Shown one piece after another: positions 1 through 7,588 of a DNA stretch of 64,000 nucleotides. The position numbers and the translations under genes were made by a program. The notes beneath the pieces were generated by a model. That model was given only the letters and a program-made list of their open reading frames with translations, made no database searches and was not told the DNA's origin. How positions within the stretch are numbered: the stretch's first letter is position 1; every line of letters begins with the position of its first letter. This stretch comes from Hoeflea sp. (lineage in GTDB: Bacteria > Pseudomonadota > Alphaproteobacteria > Rhizobiales > Rhizobiaceae): contig JAHRFE010000029.1 of NCBI GenBank assembly GCA_019084245.1, positions 214,326 through 278,325 of the forward strand. Direction: 5' to 3'.

Positions 1-306
1 AACCGCGTCAATCCAGGGCGCCCACTTCGCGCACCACGGTTTCACGTCTTGTGTGCGCGGAGTCAGCGCAACGGCACGGACGTAGGCCAAACAGGTATCG
101 ACATCATCGGTCCCGGCCGGGTTCGGAATCATCGCGCCATGCCGGGCACGGATCAGCTTTTCGATCTCGCGGACCCGCTGCAGTTCTCGCGAATATGACC
201 AATCCTGCCGGGGCGCGCGTTTCCGCCCCGGCTTCTCTTTCCAAATCACCCGGCCGAGCATGACTTGCTCGGATCCATCGCGTTTTTTCGTGGTGGTGGC
301 CTTCAT
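1..306 (-). CDS. Hypothetical protein of the integrated element, partial
   Basis: Reading leftward from an ATG at 306, 102 codons stay open to the window edge, so the C-terminus lies outside. The ATG overlaps the stop of the gene before it (ATGA), the same coupling used by its upstream neighbours. The product is basic and hydrophilic, starts MKATTTKKRDGSEQ, and is rich in Arg, Lys and Trp in its first half. No domain is recognised. Its place as the fifth gene of a small-gene operon behind an excisionase-like gene suggests an early phage or ICE function, but this is inference only. Confidence 0.6.
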   Translation of the reverse strand, partial: MKATTTKKRDGSEQVMLGRVIWKEKPGRKRAPRQDWSYSRELQRVREIEKLIRARHGAMIPNPAGTDDVDTCLAYVRAVALTPRTQDVKPWCAKWAPWIDAV

Positions 307-485
307 CGCCGCGCCTCCGCGATCGCTTGGCAGGCCTCGACAGGTGAGAGGCCGAACCGGTCCCTCAATGCCGGAACAATCGGCTGAGGCTTCTCGTAGT
401 CGCGGAGAGAGCGAAGCCATGCCGCGGCCTGATCGACCGCAGCTGAGTGCTCATGCTCGGCGGGTGTGGGGTCCAGCGCGCTCAT
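303..485 (-). CDS. Small hypothetical protein of the integrated element
   Basis: This 60-residue protein starts MSALDPTPAEHEHSAAVD. The ATG at 485 is chosen over a GTG at 494 because it overlaps the upstream stop as ATGA and follows an AAGGGG-like ribosome site. The middle contains AAAWLRSLRDYEKP and the end RFGLSPVEACQAIAEARR, the latter looking like a short helical, possibly HTH-like, segment. It shares ATGA junctions with both neighbours, so translation is probably coupled. No family is recognised. Confidence 0.6.
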   Translation of the reverse strand: MSALDPTPAEHEHSAAVDQAAAWLRSLRDYEKPQPIVPALRDRFGLSPVEACQAIAEARR

Positions 486-748
486 TCGCGCCACCCCTTG
501 GATATGCGACCACCTTTTTCGATGATGGTGAAATCTGGTTCCCGCCCGGTGGCGGGTCCGAACTCAGATTCGAGTATGTCGTCAATCAGCTCGCGGGCTT
601 GTTGCAGACTGTCCATCGCGGTCGAAGCGACCACCTGCAACGCGATTCCGTCCTGTTGGTCGATGGTGTTCCCGGCGGCCAGATACAGCGCTTGGAGTAG
701 GCTCTGTGCTTTGCCAAGGGCGTCGTCGAGTTGAACTTGCTTGCTCAT
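482..748 (-). CDS. Small hypothetical protein of the integrated element
   Basis: This is an 88-residue acidic protein that starts MSKQVQLDDALGKAQ. The ATG at 748 follows a clear GGGAGG ribosome site, and it overlaps the stop of the upstream gene as ATGA. A longer in-frame extension upstream is rejected because it would run deep into the neighbouring gene and has no ribosome site. The sequence is mostly predicted helix (residues about 5-60) with an ordered acidic end. It may form a helical bundle with the similar-sized protein encoded upstream. Function unknown. Confidence 0.65.
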   Translation of the reverse strand: MSKQVQLDDALGKAQSLLQALYLAAGNTIDQQDGIALQVVASTAMDSLQQARELIDDILESEFGPATGREPDFTIIEKGGRISKGWRE

Positions 749-999
749 TTGCGAACCTCCCGCTGAAACGCATGACTGAGGTTTTGCGCCCGCTGCTGCA
801 AGACCACCTGCAGACACAAAATCTGCTCAGAGGCCCCGCTGCGAACCATGCCGTCGAACACCTCTTCTCCTAGTTCGCTGAACATCAGATCCGCGATTAA
901 ATCGGTCAGGATTCTCACCTCGTAGATAAGGGTTTCGACCGTTCGGGGAAGCTTGCCTTGCGGCTCCATGTCCGCTCGGGTATTGTCGTGGTTGTTCAT
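745..999 (-). CDS. Small hypothetical protein of the integrated element
   Basis: An 84-residue protein starting MNNHDNTRADMEPQGK. The start at 999 is chosen for its strong GGAGGG ribosome site seven bases upstream. An in-frame ATG at 1092, overlapping the upstream stop as ATGA, would give 115 residues and cannot be excluded. The body (VETLIYEVRILTDLIADLMF onward) is helical and hydrophobic in a heptad-like pattern. The gene ends in an ATGA overlap with the next one. No family is recognised. Confidence 0.65.
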   Translation of the reverse strand: MNNHDNTRADMEPQGKLPRTVETLIYEVRILTDLIADLMFSELGEEVFDGMVRSGASEQILCLQVVLQQRAQNLSHAFQREVRK

Positions 1000-1088
1000 T
1001 TCAATTCCCTCCAGGGGTTTGGTTGAACCATGGTCCGGCAGCGCTCGAACGCTGGCCGGGCCGTTTGCGTTTTGATGGACGCCCGCTC

Positions 1089-1280
1089 TCATGCTGCGTC
1101 TTCCATGAAGAAAGCGATCAGCTTTGCCCGGCTGGCGACGTATCGCTCGCCGACCTGCTTAACCATCGGCAGCTTTCCCGTGGTGATCATGTGATAGGTC
1201 TGCTGATACGATCGGCCGATCAGCTTGCCGATTTCCCCGACACCCCAAATGAGGTCCAGTGGGTCTGTATTCTGTTTCAT
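1089..1280 (-). CDS. Excisionase/AlpA-like helix-turn-helix protein
   Basis: A 63-residue protein with the layout of small excisionase-like MerR/HTH_17 proteins: an HTH at residues about 13-35 (GVGEIGKLIGRSYQQTYHM) followed by a short wing (GKLPMVKQVGERYVASRAKL) ending near the C-terminus. Such proteins bind DNA and steer excision or early transcription of integrated elements. The ATG at 1280 is chosen because AAAGGA lies eight bases upstream; the ATG four codons earlier has no spaced ribosome site. It is the first gene of the leftward operon and lies opposite the Arc-like regulator. Confidence 0.7.
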   Translation of the reverse strand: MKQNTDPLDLIWGVGEIGKLIGRSYQQTYHMITTGKLPMVKQVGERYVASRAKLIAFFMEDAA

Positions 1281-1361
1281 TGCTGCCATCCTTTGTGAGC
1301 CAAGCTGAACGTTATCGACTGAGTGCGCGTCATTCCCTTTCCCTTTCGCTTGTTTACGATG

Positions 1362-1427
1362 TATCCAATGGGTATGTATATATCCACTGGATATGATTGA
1401 CGTCAAGTGAAAACTATCCAATGGATA
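1362..1427. promoter_or_regulatory. Three operator repeats in the divergent control region
   Basis: The near-palindrome TATCCAMTGGRTA occurs three times, at 1362-1374, 1381-1393 and 1415-1427. A palindromic TTGACGTCAA at 1397-1406 can serve as a -35 box. For the leftward operon, TTGACG (1406-1401), an 18-base spacer and TATATA (1382-1377) form a good sigma-70 promoter. The second repeat covers its -10 edge and the first lies near its start point. The third precedes the Arc-like gene. The natural reading is repression of both directions by the protein encoded at 1452. Confidence 0.65.
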
Positions 1428-1451
1428 TATCGATAGGCAAATGGGGAAAAA

Positions 1452-1715
1452 ATGGCGGAGAATCGAACGAACGTAGATCAGTTCCAGTTGAGGTTCCCTC
1501 CTGGGCTCAGAGAGCAGATAAAGGAAGCCGCCCAAAAGAACGCGCGCTCTATGAACGCAGAGATCATTTCGCGTTTGGAGCACTCGTTTGGCGGGGAGCG
1601 GAATCTCGTTGATCGCGTTGATCTGCTTGAGCGCCACGTGAGGGAACTGCAGGGCCGGCCCAATGAAGCGCCTGTAGAGCGCTACAATCCTTTCACCGGG
1701 GAAAGGAAGAGCTGA
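1452..1715 (+). CDS. Arc-family ribbon-helix-helix repressor
   Basis: An 87-residue protein. Residues about 8-45 (DQFQLRFPPGLREQIKEAAQ, then NARSMNAEIISRLEHSF) match the Arc/MetJ ribbon-helix-helix fold: a beta strand with polar DNA-facing residues, helix A, then the N-[AS]-EI helix B typical of phage Arc repressors. The ATG follows GGGG with a short spacer. It lies three bases before the integrase and directly downstream of the three TATCCA repeats, so it probably represses its own operon and the divergent small-gene operon. The C-terminal third (ERHVRELQ onward) looks like a short coiled extension. Confidence 0.8.
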   Translation: MAENRTNVDQFQLRFPPGLREQIKEAAQKNARSMNAEIISRLEHSFGGERNLVDRVDLLERHVRELQGRPNEAPVERYNPFTGERKS

Positions 1716-1718
1716 ACC

Positions 1719-2921
1719 ATGTCCGTCCGCAAACGCACATGGACCACTGAAAAGGGTGTGGAGAAGTCCGTCTGGGTGGCCGACTACACGGACGCCACTG
1801 GCAAGCGCCGGCTGAAGTCTTTCAAATTGAAAAAAGATGCTGACCAGTTCGCCGCCACGGCCACGGTCGAAGTCAGGGAAGGCGTTCACGTTGCGGACAG
1901 CGCCACGGTAACGGTTGCGGAAGCTGGGGAGTTTTGGCTCAAGAGTTGCGCAAGCGCCGGGCTCGAGCGATCGACGCTGAACCAGTACGAACAGCACCTT
2001 CGCCTGCACATCGCCCCCATGATCGGGACCACGAAGCTGTCAAAGCTCAACGTGCCTGCCATCAGGGCTTTTCAAGAGGACTTGCGAGCCGGCGGCCGGT
2101 CGGCGGCCATCGTTAAACGGGCAACCGTCAGCCTGGGCAGCATCCTATCCGACTCGCAAGAGCGCGGGCTTGTGGTGCGCAACGCCGTGCATGAGATGTC
2201 CAAGCACCGCGGCAAGATCGCAGGCAAGGCAGAGAAGCGCCAGAAGGCGCGGCTGCGATACGGCATAGACATTCCCACCATGCAAGAGGTCCGCGCCATT
2301 CTGGGCGCCGCTGAGGGCAGATACCGTCCATTGCTGATCACGGCCATATTCACCGGGCTCCGGGCCTCGGAACTTCGCGGCCTGTCATGGTCCGATGTCG
2401 ATCTGGAAAAGGGCGTTCTTCACGTTCGACAAAGAGCCGATGCCTATCACGCGATCGGGATGCCGAAATCAGATGCCGGGCAACGGACAATCCCCCTCAC
2501 CCCGATGGTGATCAATGCGCTCAAGGAATGGAAGCTGGCCTGTCCGAAAGGCGAACTTGATCTGGTCTTCCCGAATGGTGAAGGCAATATCGAATGGCAC
2601 CAGAACATCATCAAGCGCGGGCTGCATCCAACGCTTATCAGGGCTGGAGTGACGGTCGAAGATCAAAGGACCGGAGGCGATACTTTGATCAAACCGAAAT
2701 ACACCGGCCTGCATTCCCTTCGTCACTGGTTCGCGTCATGGTGCATCAACAGCAAGGCCGATGGCGGCCTGGAGTTGTCGCCAAAAGCGGTCCAGACCCG
2801 CATGGGGCATAGTTCAATTCAGGTGACGTTTGACACCTACGGCCACTTGTTCCCGGCCACCGATGAAGCCCAGGTTTTGGCCGATGCAGAGAGCCGCCTT
2901 TTGTCGGTCAATGCGACATAG
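1719..2921 (+). CDS. int: Tyrosine-family integrase
   Basis: A 400-residue site-specific recombinase of the phage integrase family. The N-terminal part (about 1-55) is an arm-binding-like domain, about 60-160 a SAM-like core-binding domain, and 185-390 the catalytic domain. Active-site residues are visible: Arg215 in GLRASELRG, His332 and Arg335 in HSLRH, His364 in MGHSS and the nucleophile Tyr374 in FDTYGHLF. The gene starts three bases after the Arc-like gene and ends 48 bases before the tRNA-Gln fragment, the usual position for an integrase next to its att site. It appears intact. Confidence 0.95.
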   Translation: MSVRKRTWTTEKGVEKSVWVADYTDATGKRRLKSFKLKKDADQFAATATVEVREGVHVADSATVTVAEAGEFWLKSCASAGLERSTLNQYEQHLRLHIAPMIGTTKLSKLNVPAIRAFQEDLRAGGRSAAIVKRATVSLGSILSDSQERGLVVRNAVHEMSKHRGKIAGKAEKRQKARLRYGIDIPTMQEVRAILGAAEGRYRPLLITAIFTGLRASELRGLSWSDVDLEKGVLHVRQRADAYHAIGMPKSDAGQRTIPLTPMVINALKEWKLACPKGELDLVFPNGEGNIEWHQNIIKRGLHPTLIRAGVTVEDQRTGGDTLIKPKYTGLHSLRHWFASWCINSKADGGLELSPKAVQTRMGHSSIQVTFDTYGHLFPATDEAQVLADAESRLLSVNAT

Positions 2922-2969
2922 ATGCGACATGGTGGCAATTCTCTCAATGAATTCAGTATCAGAACAAAC

Positions 2970-3014
2970 ACTCTGACTCCGTTAGTCCTGGTTCGAATCC
3001 AGGTTCCCCAGCCA
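2970..3014 (+). other. Attachment site: 3' part of tRNA-Gln(CTG)
   Basis: These 45 bases read as the 3' half of a tRNA. They give an anticodon loop CTCTGAC (anticodon CTG), the 3' stem strand TCCGT, a 4-base variable loop, a T arm CCTGG-TTCGAAT-CCAGG, an acceptor strand TTCCCCA, discriminator G and CCA. The 5' stem partner ACGGA and everything upstream are missing; the sequence becomes unrelated (AACAAAC) right before the loop. This is the duplicate left by integration into a tRNA-Gln gene, with the intact copy expected beyond the left edge. It is not a functional tRNA. Confidence 0.85.
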
Positions 3015-3285
3015 GAACTCACTTACTTTAGAATTCAAATATTTAACGGTTCTCCAAATTGACCGGCGCAACAGGTTTCCGATGCAGCCAGCCGGATCAG
3101 CTCGGTGGATTGGATCAAGTCGCTTCATCAGCGAATTTGCAAGCTTTCGAAATCGATTCCGGTTTAGCGACTTAGGCAGCAGTCACGACGCCGCGGTGTT
3201 CCATCAGGCTGGGGGCAGACAAGTGAAGGGGCATAGCCGTTCCTTTTGCCTCCTGGGGTCCGAAATCCAGAGGCGGGGCCGATAG

Positions 3286-4443
3286 TCAGTATCCGGCGCG
3301 ATAGATCGCCAGGGCATCCGCTTCGGTCACCTGCCGCGGGTTGTTGACCAGAAGCCGGGTCTGGTTCATGGCGTCGGAAGCGAGGCGCGGCAGGACGTCC
3401 TCGGGGATGTTCATGGCGCGCAGGGTCTGCTGCAGACCGCAGGCGGCCGACAGGTCGGCCAGCCGGTCGCAGAACGCCGCCGCTCTTTCCTGGCCTTCGA
3501 ACTTCGCCAGTTCGGGGAAGGCAAAGGGCGCCAGTTCGGCATAGGGTTGCGGCGTGGTCACGATGTTGAAGCGCAGAACATGGGGCAGCACCAGCGCATT
3601 GGAAAGACCGTGCGGGATGTGGAAATGCCCGCCCAGCGGATAGGCCAGTGCGTGCACCGCGGCCACCGGCGCGTTTGCAAACGCCTGCCCCGCCAGCATC
3701 GATCCGAGCAGCATTTCCGAACGGGCGGCAATATCACTGCCTTCATGGACCGCCTTGAGCAGGGACCGGCCCATCAGGGTGAGCGCCTGCGTCGCCAGCA
3801 TTCGCGACAGCGGATTGTTGTTGGCGTTGCCCGAGGCATAGGCCTCGATCGCGTGCACCATGGCGTCGATGCCGGTTGCCGCGGTGATGTGAGCCGGCAA
3901 CCCCAGGGTCAGTTCCGGGTCCAGCACCGCCACATCGGGGAGAATAACCGGCGAGACCACGCCCATCTTCTCATTCGTGCCTGTGGTGACAATCGAGATC
4001 GGCGTCACTTCCGAACCGGTGCCGGCCGTTGTCGGCACCAGGATCAGCGGCAGCCGCGGACCCTTGACGTTGCCGACCCCATACATGGTCTTGAGCGTTT
4101 CCTGCCCCAGCGCCAGAACCGAGACCAGCTTGGCCACATCCAGCGACGACCCGCCGCCAAGCCCTATGATGCCATCGACGGAGGCAGCTTTGGCCTGCTC
4201 GACAGCGGCCAGAATGACAGCTTCCGGCGGATCCGCCTGCACATCAGAAAACATCTCGACGGCAACACCGGCCGCTTCAAGCATTAAAAGCGCCCGTTCG
4301 ACAATTCCCGTCCGCAGCATGCCCGGATCGGTGATCAGCATCACCCGGTCGCCGATCTGGGCACGGGCGATCTCGCCGAGCCTGTCGAGCTGTCCCGCAC
4401 CGAACTGGATGCTTTTTGAAGTGTTGAAGATGAATGGCGTCAC
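3286..4443 (-). CDS. Iron-containing alcohol dehydrogenase
   Basis: A 385-residue group III (Fe-ADH) NAD(P)-dependent dehydrogenase. The nucleotide site GLGGGSSLDVAK and the VPTTAGTGSEVTP motif are in the N-terminal domain. Metal-binding motifs follow: AMVHAIEAYAS, VHALAYPLGG and IPHGLSNALVLPHV. The GTG at 4443 is chosen because GGGAGAG lies just upstream and the resulting length fits the family; a longer ATG start would add a nonconserved tail. It lies beside the aromatic cluster but on the opposite strand from the catabolic genes, downstream of the LysR gene. It might reduce a maleylacetate-like or semialdehyde intermediate, but the substrate is unknown. Confidence 0.85.
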   Translation of the reverse strand: MTPFIFNTSKSIQFGAGQLDRLGEIARAQIGDRVMLITDPGMLRTGIVERALLMLEAAGVAVEMFSDVQADPPEAVILAAVEQAKAASVDGIIGLGGGSSLDVAKLVSVLALGQETLKTMYGVGNVKGPRLPLILVPTTAGTGSEVTPISIVTTGTNEKMGVVSPVILPDVAVLDPELTLGLPAHITAATGIDAMVHAIEAYASGNANNNPLSRMLATQALTLMGRSLLKAVHEGSDIAARSEMLLGSMLAGQAFANAPVAAVHALAYPLGGHFHIPHGLSNALVLPHVLRFNIVTTPQPYAELAPFAFPELAKFEGQERAAAFCDRLADLSAACGLQQTLRAMNIPEDVLPRLASDAMNQTRLLVNNPRQVTEADALAIYRAGY

Positions 4444-4689
4444 GGTGCTCTCCCTGATCCTGGCGATGGTTATCTTGGCAATCGAATGGCAGGCCGCCAA
4501 GGCTGAATGCGACGTGGACGCCCCGATCCCTTGCCGAGCGGGCAGATGCAGCCATGCCGATCATAGCCGAGCCGATGGGCGGGTCCACGCCTGACGTTGC
4601 GATTTGATTTGGAAAGAAGCCGCATGTCGTCTGGTCATCGCTTGATGGCATCGGCAACCTGCCCGGGCAACCGGATTTCACTTGACGGG

Positions 4690-5649
4690 TCAAGGCGGGC
4701 TGTTGCCCCAGACCACGGCGTCCTCGTGGCGCTTGATCAGCTGACGCAGGTCATCGAAGCGGGTGGAAATGTGGCGGGCGAGCTTTTCCGCCGCGGGGAT
4801 TCGAGGGCGTCCCTCGAGGCGGAGAATCCCCAGCGTCCGGGTCGGTTGCGGGATTTCCACCGGCAGCACCGTGACCTTGCGGTCCTTGCGGTGGGCGAAG
4901 ACCACCGAATGCGGCAGCACGGTGAGCGCATCGGTTTCCTCAAGGTAGTTGAACACCGACAGGAGCGAGCCGCCTGAATAGCGGATGTTGATTTCGGTCA
5001 TGCCGATTGACAGCAGAATGGCGTGCAGGTCGGCAAGCAGCGGCGATCCGGGCAGTGGTGCGATCCAGGGGTAGTCGACAAGGTCGCTGGTGCTCAACCG
5101 GCGGCGGCTGAGCAGCGGGTGGGTTACGCGGCAGGCGACGATGTTCCGGCCGGGCAGGATCGGCGTAAAGGTCAGCCCCTTCGCCGCATCGACCAGCCCG
5201 AGCGGACAGATGGCGAGATCGAGCTGGTTGACCACCAGCCCGCTGCCCAGATCCGGAAGATTGCCATAGGACTGGTCGACGCGGATATCGGGCTCGCGGA
5301 CCTGGAACTCGCCGATCATGCGGCTGATGAAGGCATCCATGAAGAACGGCACCCCGGCGATGCGGACGGTACCCACGGAGCCGGCGCGGAAGCCGAGGAT
5401 GGTTTCAGACGCGCGGCGCGAGGCTTCCAGGATGACGCGGCCGTGCTCGGCCAGCTGCTGGCCGATGATGGTCGGCTCGAGCGGCCGTTTGCCCGGCTTG
5501 AACAGCGGCTCGCCGACGCGCTTTTCCAGCGTCGACAGAGTGCGCGACACCGCCGGCTGCGACAGGCCGAGCAGCAGGGCGGCTTCCGTCACGCTGCCGG
5601 TTTCCACGACCGCTGCCAGCTGGCTGAGGTGTTTCTCGTCAAGCTTCAT
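4690..5649 (-). CDS. LysR-family regulator of the aromatic cluster
   Basis: A 319-residue LysR-type regulator. The N-terminal winged HTH is at residues about 8-65 (TGSVTEAALLLGLSQPAVSR, then LEKRVGEPLF), followed by a periplasmic-binding-like effector domain from about 90 to 300. It is transcribed away from the intradiol dioxygenase gene at 5733 with only 83 bases between them, the standard arrangement for a pathway activator. An AT-rich partial palindrome with ATAT ends at 5648-5664 overlaps its start codon and could be its binding site. The effector is probably a ring-cleavage product or hydroxyquinol-like compound; this is inferred from context. Confidence 0.88.
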   Translation of the reverse strand: MKLDEKHLSQLAAVVETGSVTEAALLLGLSQPAVSRTLSTLEKRVGEPLFKPGKRPLEPTIIGQQLAEHGRVILEASRRASETILGFRAGSVGTVRIAGVPFFMDAFISRMIGEFQVREPDIRVDQSYGNLPDLGSGLVVNQLDLAICPLGLVDAAKGLTFTPILPGRNIVACRVTHPLLSRRRLSTSDLVDYPWIAPLPGSPLLADLHAILLSIGMTEINIRYSGGSLLSVFNYLEETDALTVLPHSVVFAHRKDRKVTVLPVEIPQPTRTLGILRLEGRPRIPAAEKLARHISTRFDDLRQLIKRHEDAVVWGNSPP

Positions 5650-5732
5650 ATCAAAATGTTATATTAATCCCGAAACAAATAATAGCTGCGCTTCTCCCAT
5701 CACCTATACTCGCCTCGGAGGAGGAGTTTGGG

Positions 5733-6596
5733 ATGGATGTACGGGCGACCGACATAACCATGAAAAGCGCGGCACGTGCGTTTGCCGAGCGGCTCCACGC
5801 TGCGCCCGACAAGCGGCTGGCCCGCTTCATGGGCGAGTTCCTCACTGATTTCGCCGACCTCGCCGACCGGATGAACATGAGCCGGGCGGAACTGCAGGCG
5901 GCGATCGGATTCCTCACGGAAGTGGGCGAGGCCTGCTCGGAACGACGCCAGGAATGGGTGCTGCTCGCCGACGTGCTGGGGCTGACCAGCGCCTTCGAAC
6001 GGCGCCATGCGGCGCTTCCCGACCGCGCCACGCCCAACACGCTGGCCGGACCGTTCTACAGGCCGGGCGCGCCGCGCCGCGCCGACAACGAGAGCATCTG
6101 CCTCGACGGCAAGGGCACGCCGCTGGTGTTCACCGCACGGCTTCTGAACAATGACGGCCAGCCGGTGCCCAGCGCCCGGATCGAGGTCTGGCACGCCAAT
6201 GGAGATGGCGTTTACGAGAACCAGGCCCCGGACATGCAGCCGGAGTTCAACCTGCGCGGCACCTATACGTCCGGCCCCGACGGAAGCGTCCGGATCGTCA
6301 CCGTCCGCCCCCGCGGCTACCGCATTCCCGACGACGGGCCGGTGGGACGGCTGCTGGGTCAACTCGGACTTCCGACCATGCGCCCTGCGCATCTGCAGTT
6401 CCGGATTTCGGCGTCAGGCCACCAGACGCTGATCACCCATGTGTTCGACAGGAGCGATCCGGCGATAGCCGCCGACCCCCTGTTCGCCGTCGATCCCGCT
6501 CTGCTGGCCGATTTCGAAGCGTCGGACGAGGGCGGAACGGCGTGTGCCTTCACTTTCGTCCTCGCGCGGGATGAGCATCGATCGAATCAGACTTGA
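5733..6596 (+). CDS. Intradiol (hydroxyquinol-type) dioxygenase with an altered iron site
   Basis: A 287-residue protein with the intradiol dioxygenase architecture: helical N-terminal dimerisation domain (about 20-100) and beta-sandwich catalytic domain. In hydroxyquinol and catechol 1,2-dioxygenases the Fe(III) is held by two Tyr and two His. Here Tyr161 (GDGVYEN), Tyr196 (RGYRIPDDGPVG) and His220 are present, but the second His of the His-X-His pair is Gln222 (RPAHLQF). The usual GRHP before it is also changed to GLPT. The paralogue at 15866 keeps all four ligands. This copy may have altered activity or none. A GGAGGAGGAG ribosome site precedes it; it opens the catabolic operon. Confidence 0.88.
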   Translation: MDVRATDITMKSAARAFAERLHAAPDKRLARFMGEFLTDFADLADRMNMSRAELQAAIGFLTEVGEACSERRQEWVLLADVLGLTSAFERRHAALPDRATPNTLAGPFYRPGAPRRADNESICLDGKGTPLVFTARLLNNDGQPVPSARIEVWHANGDGVYENQAPDMQPEFNLRGTYTSGPDGSVRIVTVRPRGYRIPDDGPVGRLLGQLGLPTMRPAHLQFRISASGHQTLITHVFDRSDPAIAADPLFAVDPALLADFEASDEGGTACAFTFVLARDEHRSNQT

Positions 6597-6613
6597 ACCT
6601 TGGGAGAGAGACA

Positions 6614-7579
6614 ATGTCGACAATCAGCGGATATCATCACCTGACCATGAGCACCGATGGCGCCCAGGAGGATTTTGACTTTTTCACGAAAGTTCTGGGG
6701 CTCTATTCGGTCAAGCGGACCGTGCTGTTCGATGGCACCATCCCGGTCTACCATCTCTATTACGGCGCGAAGAACGGTGATGAATCGACCATCATCACCA
6801 CCTTCCCGTTCCGCAAGCCGGGCATCTACGGACGCCGCGGCACCAACCAGTCGAAGGTCGTGCAGCAGTCGATCCCGGTCGGCGCGTCGGACTTCTGGGT
6901 CAACCGCCTCGGCGAGCGTGGCATCGAGGCGCGCAAGACCAGCCGCTTCGGCATCGACCGGGTGGAGTTCAAGCACCCCTGCGGCATTGAACTGCAACTG
7001 GTCGAAAATCCCGCTGACAACCGCATCCCGATCGCCAACCCGGCGCAGGGCATCTCCGCCGAACACGGCATCAAGGGCATTTATGGCGGCGTCATCGCGG
7101 TCACCGACCGCAACGCCATGGATGATTTCCTCACGATTGCCCTGCCGCTGAAGAAGATGGCCGACGATGCAGACGGCATGGCCTATGAAGTGCCCAATGC
7201 CAACGGGCCGACGAGTGTCGTGGAAGTCACCGAGATCCGGGACGAGCCGCAGGGCACCTGGACGCTTTCGGGCGGGACGATCCACCATTTCGCGCTCAAC
7301 ACCGGCAACGAAGAAAATCAGCTCAAGCTCAGGGCGCATATCGAAGGCCTCGGCTTTACCGACATCTCCGAGCAGAAGGACCGCAACTACTTCAAGTCCT
7401 GCTATGTGCGCTCGCCCGGCGGGGCGCTGTTCGAGATCGCCTGGACGGTGCCGGAAGGCTGGGCCAAGGACGAGCCGGCCGATGCGATCGGGTCCACGCT
7501 CGTCTTCCCGCCCTGGTTCGAGCACCGCCGCGAAGAGCTGATGGCCGGGCTTGAGCCTGCCAGCTTCCAGAACGCCTGA
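6614..7579 (+). CDS. VOC-superfamily ring-cleaving dioxygenase (MhqO/LinE-like)
   Basis: A 321-residue glyoxalase-fold extradiol dioxygenase of the group that cleaves hydroquinones (MhqO, LinE and PcpA types). Two VOC modules are visible, about 5-140 and 155-300. Likely metal ligands are His8/His9 (GYHHLT), His224/His225 (TIHHFAL) and Glu274 (ALFEIAW). The ATG at 6614 follows GGGAGAGAG; an upstream ATG at 6593 has no such site. It sits between an intradiol dioxygenase and an MhqD-like hydrolase, so the operon encodes two different ring-cleavage chemistries. Hydroquinone or hydroxyquinol is the probable substrate class. Confidence 0.85.
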   Translation: MSTISGYHHLTMSTDGAQEDFDFFTKVLGLYSVKRTVLFDGTIPVYHLYYGAKNGDESTIITTFPFRKPGIYGRRGTNQSKVVQQSIPVGASDFWVNRLGERGIEARKTSRFGIDRVEFKHPCGIELQLVENPADNRIPIANPAQGISAEHGIKGIYGGVIAVTDRNAMDDFLTIALPLKKMADDADGMAYEVPNANGPTSVVEVTEIRDEPQGTWTLSGGTIHHFALNTGNEENQLKLRAHIEGLGFTDISEQKDRNYFKSCYVRSPGGALFEIAWTVPEGWAKDEPADAIGSTLVFPPWFEHRREELMAGLEPASFQNA

Positions 7580-7588
7580 GCCGGCGGG

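Larger units (their letters stand above)
1..3014. mobile_element. Right end of an integrated element targeting tRNA-Gln
   Basis: A tyrosine integrase, an Arc-type repressor, an excisionase-like HTH protein and a chain of very small unknown genes lie next to a 45-base copy of a tRNA 3' end at 2970-3014. Ordinary chromosomal metabolism genes begin at 3286. Integrases of this class commonly insert into tRNA genes and leave a 3' fragment at one end, with the intact tRNA at the other. The element runs off the left edge, so its size and cargo cannot be judged. It could be a prophage, an ICE or a satellite; no structural phage or conjugation gene is visible here. Confidence 0.8.

Noticed and set aside
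1362-1427. CRISPR-like repeats
   Set aside because: Only three short, near-palindromic 13-mers with unequal spacing; an operator cluster explains them. No CRISPR array or cas gene was seen in the window.
1089-2009. Long leftward frame extending the excisionase-like gene by over 240 codons
   Set aside because: The added part lies antisense to the integrase, Arc-like gene and operators, has no family features, and the well-spaced ribosome site is before the ATG at 1280.
3082-3285. Small open frame between the tRNA fragment and the alcohol dehydrogenase
   Set aside because: No ribosome site, no recognisable domain, and composition unlike the coding sequence around it.
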